Below the pieces are notes generated by a model, which was given only the letters and a program-made list of their open reading frames with translations, had not been told where the DNA came from and made no database searches. From contig NZ_JACFXW010000001.1 in the NCBI RefSeq assembly GCF_014158035.1, positions 806,001 to 870,000 on the forward strand: a stretch of 64,000 nucleotides of DNA, in the 5' to 3' direction. Numbering within the stretch: the stretch's first letter is position 1; each line of letters starts with the position of its first letter. Shown one piece after another: positions 44,856 to 54,985 of the stretch. The DNA comes from Rhizobium sp. G21. GTDB taxonomy: Bacteria > Pseudomonadota > Alphaproteobacteria > Rhizobiales > Rhizobiaceae. The translations under genes and the position numbers were made by a program.

Positions 44856-45545
44856 TCAAGCGTCGCCAGCCTCGCCCTTCAGAACCTCCGCGGCGAGCGC
44901 GCGGGACAGCTTGACGCCACGCGCCAGAGCCAGCCGATCGAGTTTGTCGACGATGCTCTGCGCGGCCGCGAGCGATCGCTCCATGCGGCCGACGATATAG
45001 GCCGCCAGCTTCTCGTCGATCATCAATTGCCGATCGGCGAACAGTTTGTAGAGCACCTGCGTCAGCAGCGCGTCGTCGGGCGGACCGATCTCGACCAGGG
45101 TCGCGGCCTTGAGCCGCGACATCAGGTCCGGCAGCGTCACGCCCCAGGCCGTGGGACGGACGCGCGCGGTGATCAGAAGGCTCTGTCCATGCGCGCGCGC
45201 GGCGTTGATGATGTGGAACAGCAGCGTCTGGTCATACGCGTTGCGGTCGGCGTCCTCGACCAGCACCGGGCCGATTTCAGCCAGGCGCACCGCGTCGTCG
45301 ACAGTCTCGTCGGCCAGGCGGGCGGCGGACGCCGTCTTTCGCCAGATTTCGGCCAGATGCGTTTTGCCCGAACCCGGCGGCCCCGCGAGGACGACCACCG
45401 GCGAAGGCCAATCCGGCCAGCGATCGATCAGCGCGGCCGCGGCGCTCAACGGGCTGGAAACAACCAGATCGTCCCGGCCCTGCGCCGCCTCGTGCGAGAA
45501 GCTCAGCGGCAATTGTTCGGGTTTCCGTGCGTCGGAAGCGGTCAT
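44856..45545 (-). CDS. hdaA: DnaA inactivator HdaA
   Basis: HdaA is the alphaproteobacterial Hda counterpart that promotes DnaA-ATP hydrolysis with the sliding clamp. The 229-residue protein has an N-terminal clamp-binding stretch EQLPLSFSH (QLPLSF), a Walker A GPPGSGKTHLAEIW, and the lid-like SRLKAATLVEIGPPDD. It begins two bases from the stop of the AI-2E permease gene and is followed by ppk. The order perM-hdaA-ppk-ppx is conserved in the order. Confidence 0.92.
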   Translation of the reverse strand: MTASDARKPEQLPLSFSHEAAQGRDDLVVSSPLSAAAALIDRWPDWPSPVVVLAGPPGSGKTHLAEIWRKTASAARLADETVDDAVRLAEIGPVLVEDADRNAYDQTLLFHIINAARAHGQSLLITARVRPTAWGVTLPDLMSRLKAATLVEIGPPDDALLTQVLYKLFADRQLMIDEKLAAYIVGRMERSLAAAQSIVDKLDRLALARGVKLSRALAAEVLKGEAGDA

Positions 45546-45546
45546 G

Positions 45547-46684
45547 TCATCTCTCTGGCGGAGGAAGAACTCCGGCGCGCTCGCTTGCGCCGATGCGTGC
45601 GCCATAGCCGTGATAGAGGTCGCTTTCAAGATAGCGCGAGATGGCGTAGCGGACGAGCACGGCGATCGAGGCCGAGGCCGGGACGGCCACCATCAGTCCG
45701 ACGAAGCCGAACAGGGCGCCGAAGGCCAGCAACGCGAACATCAGCCAGACCGGATGCAGGCCGACCTTCTCGCCGATCAGCTTGGGCTGCAGGATGTAGC
45801 CGTCGATGAACTGGCCGATGAAGAAGATGCCGCCGATCAACAGGACCCACGGATAATCCGGCCAGAACTGCACCAGCGCCACGCCTACCGACAGGAAGAA
45901 GCCCAGCAGTGATCCGAGATAGGGAATGAAGGAGACGACGCCCGAGACGATGCCGATCAACAGTCCGAAATTCAGCCCGACCAGCGTGAGGCTGCCGCCG
46001 TAGAAGATCGCGAGGATCAGGCAGATCGATCCCTGGCCGCGCACGAAGCCGGCGATCGCATCGTCCATCTCGCTCGCCAGCCGCCGAACCGTATGCGACC
46101 AGTCGCGCGGCACCCAGCTGTCGACCTTGGCGACCATCTTGTCCCAATCGAGCAGGATGTAGAAAGCGACGACGGGGGTGATGACGAGCAGCGAGAGGAT
46201 GTCGACCAGCGCCTTGCCCGACGCCCAGATCTGCACCCACGAGACCGCCGATGAAGCTCGCGCCCTCGCCGACATAGCGGGAGAAATTCTGCTTTACGGT
46301 GGCGAGCTGGCTCTTCAGCCAGGGCGGCGCATAATGGGAGTCCGCGTCCGCCACCAATTGCTGCAACTGGGTCAGGTAACCCGGAACCTTCTGCGCGAAA
46401 TCGGACGCCTGCGAGGCCAGGAGCGGGATCACGACGATCAGGCCGACGATCAGCAGCAGCACGAAGAAAATCAGGATGAGCGCCGTGGCGGCCATTCGGC
46501 TCAGCCCTCTGCGCTCCAGCCAGTCGGCGACCGGATCGAGAAAATAGGCGAGCGCCATCCCGGCCACGAAAGGCAGCAGGATCGAGGAAAAAAGGTAGAG
46601 AAAGCCGATGAACAATGCGAGCACGAGCGACCAGAACAGGATCTGACGCTTCAGGCTCTGGCCGGAAATATGGGTGGTCATCAT
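45547..46684 (-). CDS. AI-2E/PerM-family transporter, frameshifted
   Basis: A polytopic permease of about 378 residues after repair. The N-terminal part has the first helices (ILFWSLVLALFIGFLYLFSS, SRMAATALILIFFVLLL). The frame breaks at 46236-46238, where one of three C is extra; removing it joins GGLV to VQIWASGKALVDILSLLVI. The C-terminal half contains LLIGIVSGVVSFIPYLGSLLG and GYILQPKLIGEKVGLHP, both family hallmarks. The substrate is not known in alphaproteobacteria. It is upstream of hdaA with a single-base gap. Confidence 0.9.
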
Positions 46685-46775
46685 CGCCTCGTTCCTTCCG
46701 CGCTGCACGCCTTCAGGGAATAGGCAGATGCGGCGGAACGGTCAAGCTGGGCCGATGGCGGATGCGCCCAGCCCG

Positions 46776-48086
46776 CTAGTGAGCAACCCGGTTGCGGCCG
46801 TTCATCTTGGCCTGGTAGAGCAGGCCGTCGGCGCGGCGAAGCGCCTGATCCACCGCGTTCTCTCCCGACCGACATTGGGCGAGGCCGATGCTCACGGTGA
46901 TCCTGACAGGCGCGCCGCCTGCCTCGATCTCGAGCTCTTCGGTAGCGGCGCGGATGCGTTCGGCGACCTCGATCGCCTTGTCGAGCGTGACGGAGCGAAG
47001 GAAGACGCAAAATTCCTCGCCGCCCAGACGGGCGACCACATCCCGCCCCCGCACAACCCCGTGACAGCAGCGGGCGAAGGCTTCCAGCGCCAGATCGCCC
47101 ACCGCATGGCCATGCAGGTCGTTGAGCTGCTTGAAGTGGTCGATATCCAGCATCAATACGACATGCTCCGCTTCGTCGCCGCCGTCGATCGACAGAATCT
47201 CGGATGTCTGCTCGAAGAAGGAGCGGCGATTGAGCAGGCCGGTCAACGGATCGATTTCCGCCAGTTTCTGCATGCGCTGGGCGTAGAGTCTCTCGGCGGT
47301 GACATCGAGATAGAGATTCAGATGAAAATGCCCGATGGCGCGATGGCGGAACTGGATGCGTCGCGTTTCCCCGCTCGCGGTCCTCACATCGAGATCGAAG
47401 GGCGTCATCTCGCGGTTTTCACGACGCGCGGCGGCGATCTCGTCTTCCCATTTCTGCCGCGCCATGGCGCGATAATCGGGATCCGGATAAGCGAGCCGCC
47501 ACCAGTCCTCGGCATCCTCCAACTGGTCCAAGTCATAACCGAACATCTGCTTGAAGCCCGAATTGACGAACTGGACCTCGTCGCGAAGAGTCGCCACTTC
47601 GAAACCCAGCGGCAGCCAGTTCAGAAGCTCCATGAGATTCAACTGCCAATTCACCATGCCGAGCGTGTCGGACGGCGGGGCGTCGCGAAAACTATAGAGA
47701 CGCAGATCGCGCCCTTCGACGCGGACCGAACTGACATGTGTGACGAGAAGGCGCTCCTTGTCGTCCAGCACGGACTTGATGATGAACGGCTCGCTGATCG
47801 CGCCGTTTTGAGGAATCGACCAGATCTGCGTCAGAAGCAGGCTGGCGGCGACGCCGATCAGTTCGTCGATCAGGCGCCCAACCGGGGACGGCGAGCCGGG
47901 AATGAAAAAGTTATGCGCGGTCTTGTTGCAGAAACTGACGGTGCGGGACCCTTTTTCAGCAACCAGGACCGGGCCGCCCATGCAATCGATCCAAAATTGC
48001 AGCTGGCTTTCGGTCTGATCAGGAGACGCCTCCGCGGTTGCGACATCCGCTGAAGCGGGGTCGAATGCGCGCTTTACGTGAGCCAT
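46776..48086 (-). CDS. PAS-GGDEF diguanylate cyclase
   Basis: A 436-residue soluble protein. Residues about 20-130 look like a first sensor region, about 150-270 a PAS-like domain (FGYDLDQLEDAEDWWRLAYP), and about 275-430 a GGDEF domain with intact RLGGEEFCVFL and DIDHFKQLNDLHGHAVGD. It should make cyclic-di-GMP from GTP. No inhibitory RxxD site is obvious upstream of GGEEF. The gene is minus-strand and divergent from purM. Confidence 0.93.
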   Translation of the reverse strand: MAHVKRAFDPASADVATAEASPDQTESQLQFWIDCMGGPVLVAEKGSRTVSFCNKTAHNFFIPGSPSPVGRLIDELIGVAASLLLTQIWSIPQNGAISEPFIIKSVLDDKERLLVTHVSSVRVEGRDLRLYSFRDAPPSDTLGMVNWQLNLMELLNWLPLGFEVATLRDEVQFVNSGFKQMFGYDLDQLEDAEDWWRLAYPDPDYRAMARQKWEDEIAAARRENREMTPFDLDVRTASGETRRIQFRHRAIGHFHLNLYLDVTAERLYAQRMQKLAEIDPLTGLLNRRSFFEQTSEILSIDGGDEAEHVVLMLDIDHFKQLNDLHGHAVGDLALEAFARCCHGVVRGRDVVARLGGEEFCVFLRSVTLDKAIEVAERIRAATEELEIEAGGAPVRITVSIGLAQCRSGENAVDQALRRADGLLYQAKMNGRNRVAH

Positions 48087-48433
48087 CCGTCATCGCCTTC
48101 CCTGCCCTGCTGCGTCATCGCCGCAGGTTGTTCTACGCAGACTATAAGCGCGTTGGTAACAAAATCGTTTATTTTGCCGCTCTTATTTAATGAATTTATC
48201 ACATTCAGGCCGCGACCGGATTCAAAGCTCGTCCGGCTCAAGGCGGCGCAACAGATCAGATAGCGGGAAGGAACAGGCCCTCGACGGGGCGGATGCTTTC
48301 CGCAAAAGCTCCCCGGTGGCTCTTGGCCGGATGAAACCAACAGATAATCGCGTCTCGAACCGGCTCGTTCCTTGAAATTCTGGGCTGTCCATGCCATTGG
48401 CCGCCTTATTTCCTTATCTCACCGGAGAGAGCG
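48087..48433. other. Divergent intergenic region, GGDEF gene / purM
   Basis: This 347-bp stretch holds both promoters. An A+T-rich part near 48160-48210 is the likely GGDEF promoter zone. CCGGAGAGAG precedes purM. I see no ORF with codon bias, riboswitch or clear operator. Confidence 0.5.
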
Positions 48434-49507
48434 ATGAGCGAACATGGCAAAAATGGCCTGACCTATTCGGATGCAGGGGTCGATATCGACGCCGGCAACC
48501 TGATGGTCGAGAAAATCAAGCCGCTTGTGCGCTCCACCCGCCGCCCCGGCGCGGATGTCGAAATCGGCGGCTTCGGCGGCCTGTTCGATCTCAAGGCGGC
48601 CGGCTTCAACGATCCCATTCTGGTGGCGGCAAACGACGGCGTCGGCACCAAGCTGAAAGTGGCGATCGAGGCCGGCAAGCATGACACTGTCGGCGTCGAT
48701 CTGGTCGCCATGTGCGTCAACGATCTCGTGGTGCAAGCGGCCGAGCCGCTGTTGTTTCTCGATTATTTCGCCACCGGCAAGCTCGATCCCGATCAGGGCG
48801 CCGCGATCGTCGCCGGCATCGCCGAAGGCTGCCGCCAGGCCGGCTGCGCGCTGATCGGCGGCGAAACGGCTGAAATGCCCGGCATGTATCGCGAAGGCGA
48901 CTACGATCTCGCAGGCTTCGCCGTCGGCGCCGCCGAGCGCGGCGAATTGCTGCCCAAGGCGGATGCGGCCGAAGGCGACGTCATTCTCGCCCTCGCCTCC
49001 TCGGGCGTTCACTCCAACGGCTATTCGCTGGTGCGCAAGATCGTCGAACTCTCCGGCCTCGGCTGGGACGCGCAAGCGCCGTTCGACGCAGAGAAGACGC
49101 TCGGCGAAGCGCTGCTCGAGCCGACCAAAATCTATGTGAAGCCGCTGCTCAAGGCGATCCGCGAGACCGGCGCGATCAAGGCGCTCGCCCATATCACCGG
49201 CGGCGGCTTCCCGGAAAACATTCCGCGCGTGCTGCCCAAGACCTTGGCCGCCGAAATCGACCTCGCCGCCATCCCGGTCAAGCCGGTGTTCAAATGGCTG
49301 GCCAGCGTGGGCGGCGTGGCCGAGCGCGAGATGCTGCGCACCTTCAATTGCGGCGTCGGCATGGTGCTCGTCGTGTCTCCCGATCAGGCGGACGCGGTGG
49401 CGGACGTCCTGACCAATGAAGGCGAAACGGTCGTTCGCCTCGGCCGCATGATCGCCCGCGCAGAAGGCGCAGCCGGCGTCGCCTATCAGGGCAGCCTCGG
49501 TCTATGA
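48434..49507 (+). CDS. purM: Phosphoribosylformylglycinamidine cyclo-ligase
   Basis: PurM closes the imidazole ring in purine synthesis. The 357-residue protein has [30 protein letters not shown], the ATP-binding [14 protein letters not shown] and [15 protein letters not shown]. The stop overlaps the purN start in ATGA, the common purM-purN pair. Confidence 0.97.
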   Translation: MSEHGKNGLTYSDAGVDIDAGNLMVEKIKPLVRSTRRPGADVEIGGFGGLFDLKAAGFNDPILVAANDGVGTKLKVAIEAGKHDTVGVDLVAMCVNDLVVQAAEPLLFLDYFATGKLDPDQGAAIVAGIAEGCRQAGCALIGGETAEMPGMYREGDYDLAGFAVGAAERGELLPKADAAEGDVILALASSGVHSNGYSLVRKIVELSGLGWDAQAPFDAEKTLGEALLEPTKIYVKPLLKAIRETGAIKALAHITGGGFPENIPRVLPKTLAAEIDLAAIPVKPVFKWLASVGGVAEREMLRTFNCGVGMVLVVSPDQADAVADVLTNEGETVVRLGRMIARAEGAAGVAYQGSLGL

Positions 49508-50118
49508 TCAGGAAGCGCGGCGTCATCTTCATCTCCGGCAGCGGCTCCAACATGGTGGCGCTGCTCGAAGCGGCGCGCGCGCCCGATTACCCGGTGGACT
49601 TCGTCGCGGTGATCTCCGACAAAGCCGACGCCGGCGGCCTCGCCAAGGCGGAAGCGCTGGGCGTGGCCACTCATGTGTTCGAGCGCAAGGGCTTTGGCTC
49701 CAAGGCCGAGCATGAGGCGGCGATCCTGGCCCGTCTGGCCGAGATCGCGCCCGATCTGATCTGCCTCGCCGGCTATATGCGCCTGCTGTCGGCCGATTTC
49801 ATCGCCGCCTATGAGGGGCGCATCCTCAATATCCACCCTTCCCTGCTGCCGCTGTTTCCGGGCCTTCACACCCATCAACGCGCCATCGAGGCCGGCATGA
49901 AAGTGTCGGGCTGCACCGTGCATATCGTCACGCCCGGCATGGATGAAGGCCCGGCGCTGGCGCAGGGCGTCGCGCCGATCCTGGCGGGTGATACGCCGGA
50001 CGGCTTGGCGGCGCGGGTGCTGAAGGTGGAGCATCAGATCTACAAGGCTGCGGTGGCGAAGTTTGCGGGCGGAGGCGTCGAGACGGACGCGGAAGCGCGG
50101 CTGGTGTCGTTCGGGTAA
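49504..50118 (+). CDS. purN: Phosphoribosylglycinamide formyltransferase
   Basis: PurN transfers a formyl group from 10-formyl-THF to GAR. The 204-residue protein starts [15 protein letters not shown], has the formate-binding [13 protein letters not shown] and the catalytic Asn-His-Asp as [14 protein letters not shown] and [14 protein letters not shown]. It overlaps purM by four bases. Confidence 0.97.
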   Translation: MIRKRGVIFISGSGSNMVALLEAARAPDYPVDFVAVISDKADAGGLAKAEALGVATHVFERKGFGSKAEHEAAILARLAEIAPDLICLAGYMRLLSADFIAAYEGRILNIHPSLLPLFPGLHTHQRAIEAGMKVSGCTVHIVTPGMDEGPALAQGVAPILAGDTPDGLAARVLKVEHQIYKAAVAKFAGGGVETDAEARLVSFG

Positions 50119-50435
50119 GGGCGCCGGGTCTCCTTCCTGTACTTGCGGTGAGAGGAGCCGTCGAACGCCAGGCGAAAACCTCTCCTCCGTCATGCTCGGG
50201 CTTGTCCCGAGCATCTGCAACGCTTTGATATTGTTCGATGTCTCAGATCCTCGGCACAAGGCCGAGGATGACGGAGATGAAAGTGTGCGCCGCCACTCTC
50301 TCCGCCCGCACATTCCCTAAAACTCTCCCCATTCTCCTAACCCGCCCTCAACCCCATCGGACTGAACGAGAACGCCGTTAAGCCCGCCTTAACGCGCCTC
50401 GCCCTGAATGAGCGCTAAATCAACCGGCGGCGCTG
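50119..50435. other. Intergenic region after purN with palindromic repeat
   Basis: This 317-bp gap contains the composite palindrome described at 50185-50276. Downstream of it is a purine-poor C-rich stretch (50300-50350) before the next gene. No further ORF is convincing. Confidence 0.6.
50185..50276. repeat. Composite palindromic repeat (RPE/REP-like)
   Basis: The 92-bp unit is bounded by the inverted repeats CTCCGTCAT and ATGACGGAG and contains two hairpins: 50192-50214 (9-bp stem, loop of five) and 50247-50269 (9-bp stem, loop of five). The two hairpin sequences are variants of one motif with CCTCGGG/GCTCGGG cores. Such paired GC-rich hairpins with CCGTCAT ends are a common interspersed repeat in alphaproteobacteria. 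Confidence 0.75.
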
Positions 50436-51269
50436 ATGTCGAATTTGCGGAAGAAATATTATCTGGTCCTCACCAAGCGACAGGAGCGGCTGGCGATCCT
50501 CGGCGGCGTGCTGCTGCTCGCGCCGATCCTGGCGCTGACGGGCCTGTGGATCAACAATGCGCTGACGCTCTCGCGGTTGGGTCAGGCCATGGAGGCGCGG
50601 GCGGACGCCTGGAAGGAGGACGCCGCAGCCATCGACCGGCAGGTGACGCCGGCGAGCCTCAAGGACCCGATCAAGCGCAACGCCTATCGACTGGTCAACG
50701 GCCATGGGGAATTGCTGCCCGAACGGCGGGTGATCGTGACGGTGCAGGTTCCCATCGGGATGAAGAAAACCGGAGCCGACCGACCGGGCGATCTGGCTGT
50801 ATTGGCCGACGAGGCGGCGGCGCGGACGCAGGACATGGCGGTGCGCGAATGCGCCCTGATGATCGGACCGCTCGCCGCCGAATGCATGCCGGTGGCGGCG
50901 ACCGGCCGCCGCATCGGCGCCAACGCCTTCGAATATCAGCTGCAATTGGCGTTTCGCGAGACGCAGCCCTTCGGCAAGCGCGACCGAGACGGCCGCTATG
51001 ATTTCACGCTGACGCGGTCGACGCCGGGCTCGGAATATATGCGCAAGCGTTTCTATTTCGCCGAGGCCGACCGGCAGCGGCAAAAGATCTATGCGGCTGC
51101 GGCCGACGCCTGCAAGGAGATCCGCAAGCGCCAGGGCAATTGCAGCATCACGGCGCTGTCGGTCGCCTCCAAACTCGATCCCGGCACGCCGATGGCGCGG
51201 CTCGCAGCGTCGGCAGCCTATGCCAGCCTGGTACCTACGATGAAGCTGGCGGACAACGGCGCGCCCTGA
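50436..51269 (+). CDS. Protein of unknown function with one membrane helix
   Basis: A 277-residue protein with a short basic N terminus, one transmembrane helix (LAILGGVLLLAPILALTGLW, about residues 19-40) and a large outside region with helical N-terminal part and mixed C-terminal part (CALMIGPLAAECMP, DACKEIRKRQGNCSI). Four Cys may form disulfides. No family is recognised. It is convergent with the Nudix gene, the stops being four bases apart. Confidence 0.75.
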   Translation: MSNLRKKYYLVLTKRQERLAILGGVLLLAPILALTGLWINNALTLSRLGQAMEARADAWKEDAAAIDRQVTPASLKDPIKRNAYRLVNGHGELLPERRVIVTVQVPIGMKKTGADRPGDLAVLADEAAARTQDMAVRECALMIGPLAAECMPVAATGRRIGANAFEYQLQLAFRETQPFGKRDRDGRYDFTLTRSTPGSEYMRKRFYFAEADRQRQKIYAAAADACKEIRKRQGNCSITALSVASKLDPGTPMARLAASAAYASLVPTMKLADNGAP

Positions 51270-51273
51270 GGGC

Positions 51274-51861
51274 TTAGAGGCCGTATGTCATCACCGCCCA
51301 TTGCAGGAGCATGATCGTCTTGCCGTCGGCGATCTTGCCGGTTGCGATCATCTCGAACGCGTCCTTTAAGGGCACTTCGAGGATCTCGATATCCTCGCCC
51401 TCTTCTTCCAGTCCGCCGCCCTCGCCCTGTCTCTGGGTCACGTCGATCTCGGCGGCGAAGAAGGAGACGCGCTCGGTCAGCGTGCCCGGCGACATATAGG
51501 CGTCGTAGAGATAATCGGCGCGGTCGATGCGGTAGCCGGTCTCCTCCATCGCCTCGCGGATGATGGCGCTCAGGGGATCGTCGCCGTCGAGCAGGCCGGC
51601 GGGTGTCTCGATCAGCCAGCCGTCATCGCCGTTCAACACCGGCGGCACGCGCAATTGCCGGACCAGGATCACGCTTTTTCGGGCGGGATCGTAGAGCAGA
51701 ATGGTGGCCGCGTTGCCGTGATCGTGGATCTCGCGGCTCAACGTCTGGCGGCCGCCCTTCAGCGTCTCATGCTCGACGGTCAGCCGTTGCAGATGCACGA
51801 AGCGCTTGTGGAGCGTCTCCGAGGAGAGAATATCGACCTTGCGGGAAGGCTTAGCGTCCAT
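51274..51861 (-). CDS. Nudix hydrolase (ADP-ribose/GDP-mannose pyrophosphatase type)
   Basis: A 195-residue hydrolase with the Nudix box GLLDGDDPLSAIIREAMEETGY, in which Asp replaces the first Glu but the REAMEE core is intact. The flanking REIHDHGNAATILLYDP and SPGTLTERVSFFAAEID fit the NudK/ADP-ribose pyrophosphatase group. It probably splits a nucleoside-diphosphate sugar. It lies downstream of the molybdopterin oxidoreductase gene, separated by a hairpin. Confidence 0.85.
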   Translation of the reverse strand: MDAKPSRKVDILSSETLHKRFVHLQRLTVEHETLKGGRQTLSREIHDHGNAATILLYDPARKSVILVRQLRVPPVLNGDDGWLIETPAGLLDGDDPLSAIIREAMEETGYRIDRADYLYDAYMSPGTLTERVSFFAAEIDVTQRQGEGGGLEEEGEDIEILEVPLKDAFEMIATGKIADGKTIMLLQWAVMTYGL

Positions 51862-51888
51862 GTCGTCTGCCCTTGTCCATCACGATCC

Positions 51889-51924
51889 TCCCGCGACCGG
51901 CTTTACATGAAACGGGTCGCGGGA
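51889..51924. terminator. Hairpin between molybdopterin oxidoreductase and Nudix genes
   Basis: A perfect 10-bp stem (51889-51898 with 51915-51924) with a 16-base loop lies just after the oxidoreductase stop. No good T tract follows on either strand, so it may slow or stabilise mRNA rather than terminate. Confidence 0.4.
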
Positions 51925-51930
51925 AAAGGT

Positions 51931-54041
51931 CTACTTGCGCAGCCAGACCCGGTTGTCATGCAGGCCGACGCCGCCGAACGGGGCGACATTGTCGGCGCCG
52001 GTCAGGACATTGATCCCCTCGCCATCCAGATGCGCCTTGTTGGGCCAGAGACCCTCGACGATCAGCACGCCCGGCATGGTGGTCTCGGTCACCCGCGCAT
52101 GGATGCGGATCGAGCCTCGGTTATTGCCGATCGTGACGATGTCGCCGGCCTGGATGTCCAGCGCCAGGGCGTCGGCGGGCGCGACCATCACTTCCGGACG
52201 CCTTTCCTTCTCCCGCGAGGTCCGAGTTTCGGTGAAGCTCGAATTGAGGAAGTTGCGCGCCGGCGGCGTGGCGAGGCGGAAAGGATGCGCCTCGTCCACC
52301 TCCTCAATGACGGGACAGTAATCCGGAAATTCCGGCAGCCGGTCATAGGGGCCGAGCAGGCCGATGGAATCGGGCGGCCGCACCGAACCCTGCTGCCCCA
52401 CCCAATCCGGCCGGAAGCGGAACTTGCCGTCGGGATGGGCGAAACCGTCGAGATAATGGGCCGCGCGGAACTCCGGCTGGCGGTCGAACCAACGGTCGTT
52501 GAGCAGATCGTCATAGCTCGGCAGGCCGGGAACCGAGAGGATGCGCTCGATATGCGCGCGTTCGCTCATGCCGAAGCCCGGCTGGTCGGCGACGCCAAGG
52601 CGCTTGGCCAGTTCCTCGATGACGAAGAGGTTGGTTCTCACATCTTCCGGCGGCTCGAGCAGCTTGGGCCCGAGCATGATGTGGCTCTGGCCGCCGCCGC
52701 GATAGATGTCGTCATGCTCGACGAACATGGTGGCCGGCAGCACGATATCGGCGATCTCGGCCGTCTCGGTCATGAATTGCTCGTGGACGGCGACGAACAG
52801 GTCGGTACGGGCGAAACCCTGCCGCACCAGCCGCTGCTCGGGCATGACATTGGCCGGATTGGTGTTCTGGATCAGCATGGCCGTGACGGGCGGGCCGTTG
52901 CGCAGCGCCCGCGCATCGCCGGTCAGGATGCGGCCGAGCTCGGACTGGTCGAGTTCACGGATCGAGGGATCGACCAGCGCCTTGCCGGTCAGCAGCCGGT
53001 TGTCCATGCCGAAAATATGCGAATTGCTGTGGAAGGCGCCGCCGCCCTCATATTGCCAGGAGCCGAGCACGCTCGCCACCGACAGCGCCGCATGCATGGA
53101 GACGGCCCCGTTGCGCGAGCGGGTGAAGCCGTAGCCGAGGCGGAAATAGCTCTTCTTCGTCTCGCCCACCAGGCGGGCGAACGTCTCGATCTCCTCGACC
53201 GACAGGCCGGTGATGGCGGACGCCCATTGCGGGGTCTTTGTCGCGACATGCGCTTCGAGGCCCTGGGGGTCGTCGGTGTAGCGCGCCATATAGTCCCGGT
53301 CGGCGTAACCGTCGCGGAAGGCGACATGCATGACGGCGCAGGCAAGCGCTGCGTCCGTGCCGGGCTTGAGGATCAGTTTCAGATCCGCCTGCTTCATGGT
53401 CGGCGTGTCGTAGATGTCGATCGCCACGACTTTCGCGCCGCGCTCTTTGCGGGCGCGCATGGCGTGCGTCATCACATTGACCTGGGTCGAGACCGCATTG
53501 GTGCCCCAGATGACCACGCAATCGGACTTGGCCATTTCGCGCGGATCGGGGCCGCGCAATTGGCCGGTGCCCATGACATATCCGGTCCAGGCCGGATTGA
53601 CGCAGATGGAATCGAAAAAGCCGGAATATTTCTTTGCCGCAGTCAGCCGCTCGATCGAATCGCGCTGCACCCAGCCCATCGTGCCGGCGTAGAAATAGGG
53701 CCACACAGATTCGGAGCCGTGCTTCGCCTCGGCCTTGCGAAGGCTTCCGCGATCTCGTCGAGCGCCTGCTCCCAGGTGACCTGCTGCCAGAAGCCCGCGG
53801 CCTTGGCGCCCGAACGCCGCATCGGATGCATCAGCCGGTCAGGATGATAGAGGCGTTCGGCATAGCGCGCCACCTTGGCGCAGATCACGCCGGCGGTGTA
53901 GCTGTTGTCGGCGCCGCGCACCCGGCCCATCTTGCCGTCGGGCAGGATCTCGATGTCGAGCGCGCAGGTGGAGGGACAGTCATGCGGACAGGCCGAATGA
54001 CCGATGGCGATTTTTTCGGAGGGGCGGGTCGCAATGTTCAT
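51931..54041 (-). CDS. Molybdopterin-dependent oxidoreductase (BisC-like), frameshifted
   Basis: A 703-residue enzyme after repair. The N terminus has the Fe4S4 ligands in CPHDCPSTC and VICAKVARYAERLYHP (residues about 18, 22, 26 and 54). The frame breaks near 53739, where one base is missing; restoring it joins DEIAEAF to RKAEAKHGSESVWPYFYAG. The molybdopterin domain shows GDARALRNGPPVTAMLIQNTN cut by loops, and MPEQRLVRQGFARTD; the C-terminal dinucleotide-binding domain has IVTIGNNRGSIRIHARV. There is no gene for an electron-transfer or membrane subunit next to it, so it probably acts alone or with a distant partner. Its substrate cannot be told. Confidence 0.87.
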
Positions 54042-54125
54042 GCTATCGGTATAATTCAGCCGACGCCGCGCCGCTAGCCGGGCTCGCGCGCATTGACAAA
54101 TATCATCCCGACTTCACCGGAAATC

Positions 54126-54977
54126 ATGAATTACCGCCATATCTACCACGCCGGAAATTTCGCTGACGTCCTCAAGCACGCCGTGCTGGCGCGGCTCGTC
54201 GACTACCTCAAGCAGAAGGACAAGCCCTTCCGCGTGATCGACACCCATGCCGGCATCGGGATCTACGACCTCTCCAGCGAAGAGGCGCAGAAGACCGGCG
54301 AATGGCTCGACGGCGTCGGACGACTTCTGGAAAAGAATATTCCGGCCAAGGTCGCGCCGCTTCTGGCGTCCTATCTCCAGGCGGTGACATCGCTCAATCC
54401 AGACGGCGGCGTGCAATTCTATCCCGGCTCGCCGAAGATCGCCCGCCATCTGCTGCGCAGCCAGGACCGGCTGTCGCTGATGGAGCTGCATCCCGAGGAC
54501 TACGAGACGCTGCACGCCAATTTCGACGGCGATTTCCAGACCCGCGTCACCCATCTCGACGGCTGGCTGGCGATGAACGCGCATGTGCCGCCGAAGGAGA
54601 AGCGCGGCCTGATCCTCGTCGATCCGCCTTTTGAGAAGGACGGCGAATATAAGCGCCTCGCCGACTATCTCGGCAAGGCTTGGCGCAAATTCCCCGGCGG
54701 CGTCTATTGCCTATGGTATCCGCTGAAGAAGGGCGCGCCGATTCCGGAGTTCCACGCCGCGCTGCATGCGCTCGAAATCCCCAAGACGCTGGCGGTGGAG
54801 CTCACCGTGCGCAGCGAGCGCGACACGACCGGCCTGACCGGAACCGGCCTCATCATCGTCAATCCGCCCTTCACGCTGAAGGGCGAACTCGACATCCTGC
54901 TGCCTTTTCTGAAAGAGCGTCTTGGTCAGGACCGCTCCGCGTCGGCGCGGGCGATATGGATCCGCGGCGAAGGCTGA
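54126..54977 (+). CDS. rlmJ: 23S rRNA (adenine-2030 N6) methyltransferase RlmJ
   Basis: RlmJ methylates A2030 of 23S rRNA. The 283-residue protein opens MNYRHIYHAGNFADVLKHAV, which is nearly invariant in the family, and has the catalytic motif LILVDPPFEKDGEY (DPPF). The start is ATG 54126 after a possible longer N-terminal extension that lacks conservation. It is convergent with the TadG-like gene. Confidence 0.95.
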   Translation: MNYRHIYHAGNFADVLKHAVLARLVDYLKQKDKPFRVIDTHAGIGIYDLSSEEAQKTGEWLDGVGRLLEKNIPAKVAPLLASYLQAVTSLNPDGGVQFYPGSPKIARHLLRSQDRLSLMELHPEDYETLHANFDGDFQTRVTHLDGWLAMNAHVPPKEKRGLILVDPPFEKDGEYKRLADYLGKAWRKFPGGVYCLWYPLKKGAPIPEFHAALHALEIPKTLAVELTVRSERDTTGLTGTGLIIVNPPFTLKGELDILLPFLKERLGQDRSASARAIWIRGEG

Positions 54978-54985
54978 TCGATGCG

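Noticed and set aside
42902..44914. Long plus-strand reading frame opposite ppk
   Set aside because: Same cause: high G+C third positions of ppk keep the opposite frame open. No start signal or motif.
51655..53847. Long plus-strand reading frame opposite the molybdopterin enzyme
   Set aside because: Antisense shadow; composition is Arg/His/Gly-rich and has no domain.
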